Positions 62,958 to 64,000 of a DNA stretch of 64,000 nucleotides are shown here, piece after piece. Source of the stretch: Hemileia vastatrix (Eukaryota > Basidiomycota > Pucciniomycetes > Pucciniales > Zaghouaniaceae); NCBI GenBank assembly GCA_030280995.1, contig JASXTE010000010.1, forward strand, positions 27,582,823 to 27,646,822, in the 5' to 3' direction. Position numbers and translations under genes: made by a program. Position 1 is the stretch's first letter. Every line of letters begins with the position of its first letter. The notes below the pieces were generated by a model. That model did no database searches, was not told the DNA's origin, and worked only from the letters and a program-made list of their open reading frames with translations.

Positions 62958-64000
62958 TGTTGTAGAGAGTCCTAAAGTACTAAGCAGTAGACACAATGCA
63001 AGATGGGTTGGTTCTTCCTTTTGATTTCTAAAAAGATGTGCCTGCCACTCTTATTTTTAAAGGCAGCGCAATAATGTGTAACACCAATATGTGATTAGAA
63101 AGTTTATAAGTTGAGAACTGAGTTTTTAAAAGATCCAAAAAAAAAACAAGTATTACTATCCAGATATTTCTATTCTTAACAAGCGCTAATATCCACAGCT
63201 ACTCCCTCTTGAAGCGCTCTCTTTGAATATGCCTTATTATAGCAATAAAATAACTCTAATAATAGTTAATCCTTTGAATCTATATACTCTCAAGCAATTG
63301 ATTGCAGAAAATTCTAATATCTTTGACTTCACAATTATTAACTACTTTTATGTTAACTAAATATTTGTCCAATCTTCCTCTCTCTATTACTAGATGCGAT
63401 ACCCTCTTTATATTTTTCCAGCGCTCTAAACACAGTTCCCTAGTGGATCTCCAGCGCTGACTCTAGCGCTACATTAGTAAAACAGTAACTAATCTATTAG
63501 TCGACCATGTACACCGCTTGTAACAACTACAGCGCCTAAAACATACCCTATCCTTACTAACACTAGTATTAACTTGTCTCACTCATGCTTGACACCTTGA
63601 CATGCACACCCCTGAATGTACCTTTGTTTGTTTCAGCACTACTTCCAAGTTTGACTCCTTCTAACACTGATCCTAGTCGCTTTGATTTTCAACTAGTTAA
63701 CCTCCTATATCATCTGTTTCAGTAAGTTACCACACTAGCCGCGGTGCAGTATACTTTGAACTTGAGCCTTTCCTTAGTGCGTAATACACAATTATTGGAA
63801 AATATAAGTCCATATTGTTCAGCGCTTGCAGTCCTAAATCAATAACACACAATTCCCCATTATGCGGCGCATCCTGCTGCAAATCTGAGTGCACAGACCC
63901 TGAATCCTCTTCCACACTTCTATTTCCCTTTGTCCTTGAAACACACAAACACGCATTATAGTTTAGCACTTCCTACTGCGCTATGAATCCCCTTTTTTCT
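62958..64000. other. Unassigned sequence, possible LTR start, AGCGCT-rich
   Basis: Right after the Harbinger fragment the sequence starts TGTAGAGAGTCCTAAAGTAC, which resembles an LTR beginning, but no second LTR or coding region is in the window. AGCGCT occurs at 63182, 63213, 63420, 63453, 63465 and 63821, with further near-matches. No gene is supported; an open minus-strand stretch at 63969-63727 has no recognisable content. Confidence 0.35.

Overview
The window looks like a repeat-dominated, AT-rich stretch of a filamentous fungal genome. A large-genome basidiomycete rust fungus (Pucciniales) is the best guess. This is inferred from short introns with GTAAGT-type donors, Ty3/gypsy chromoviruses, PIF/Harbinger-like DNA transposons and a fungal TET/JBP-type oxygenase. 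No sequence here proves the species. Only two ordinary multi-exon genes look healthy: a PIF1-family DNA helicase (minus strand, 52584-49123, 12 exons) and a possibly secreted, helix-rich protein of unknown function (plus strand, 59895-62095, 4 exons). A third gene (minus strand, called G1 here) is broken by transposons and in-frame stops.

Region by region. (1) 1-11541: a nearly complete Ty3/gypsy element (Gy1) with about 1.1-kb LTRs, a lysine-tRNA-type primer site, gag, protease, RT-RNase H and integrase, and a long 3' non-coding region. About 24 copies of a ~20-nt motif are scattered through its coding and non-coding parts. Gy1 sits inside a chromovirus remnant (Gy2, 11542-13886). (2) 14083-17182: 3' exons of G1, carrying a 250-bp MITE and a solo LTR of the Gy1 family. 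(3) 17205-47743: a nested tower. Chromovirus Gy3 (TSD GTATT) entered what reads as a short intron of G1. A Harbinger-like transposon, Harb1 (17455-22954), entered its 5' LTR. Chromovirus Gy4 (29209-47372, TSD CTCTT) entered its 3' LTR. Gy5 (31211-39977, TSD GTAAA) entered Gy4's integrase. Gy5 keeps an unbroken 2007-residue gag-pol frame ending in a chromodomain. (4) 47744-53536: the 5' side of G1, foldback MITEs, the helicase and small repeats. (5) 53822-58023: a second Harbinger-like element (Harb2), internally rearranged, with a 123-bp tandem array of hairpins. (6) 58024-64000: two foldback MITEs, the helix-rich protein gene, two truncated Harbinger ends and an unassigned region rich in AGCGCT.

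How the parts work together. Each chromovirus encodes capsid, protease, RT-RNase H, integrase and a chromodomain that would steer insertion toward marked chromatin, consistent with the nesting. The two Harbinger-like elements pair a DDE-type transposase fragment (+) with a convergent three-exon helix-rich DNA-binding-like gene (-). Harb1 also carries a TET/JBP-like 2-oxoglutarate/Fe(II) oxygenase between them. That oxygenase inside a Harbinger-type element, an overlapping reading frame conserved in the gag of Gy4 and Gy5, and the dispersed motif of Gy1 are the observations most worth following up. All boundaries, exon joins and identities were read by eye; none was tested by database search.
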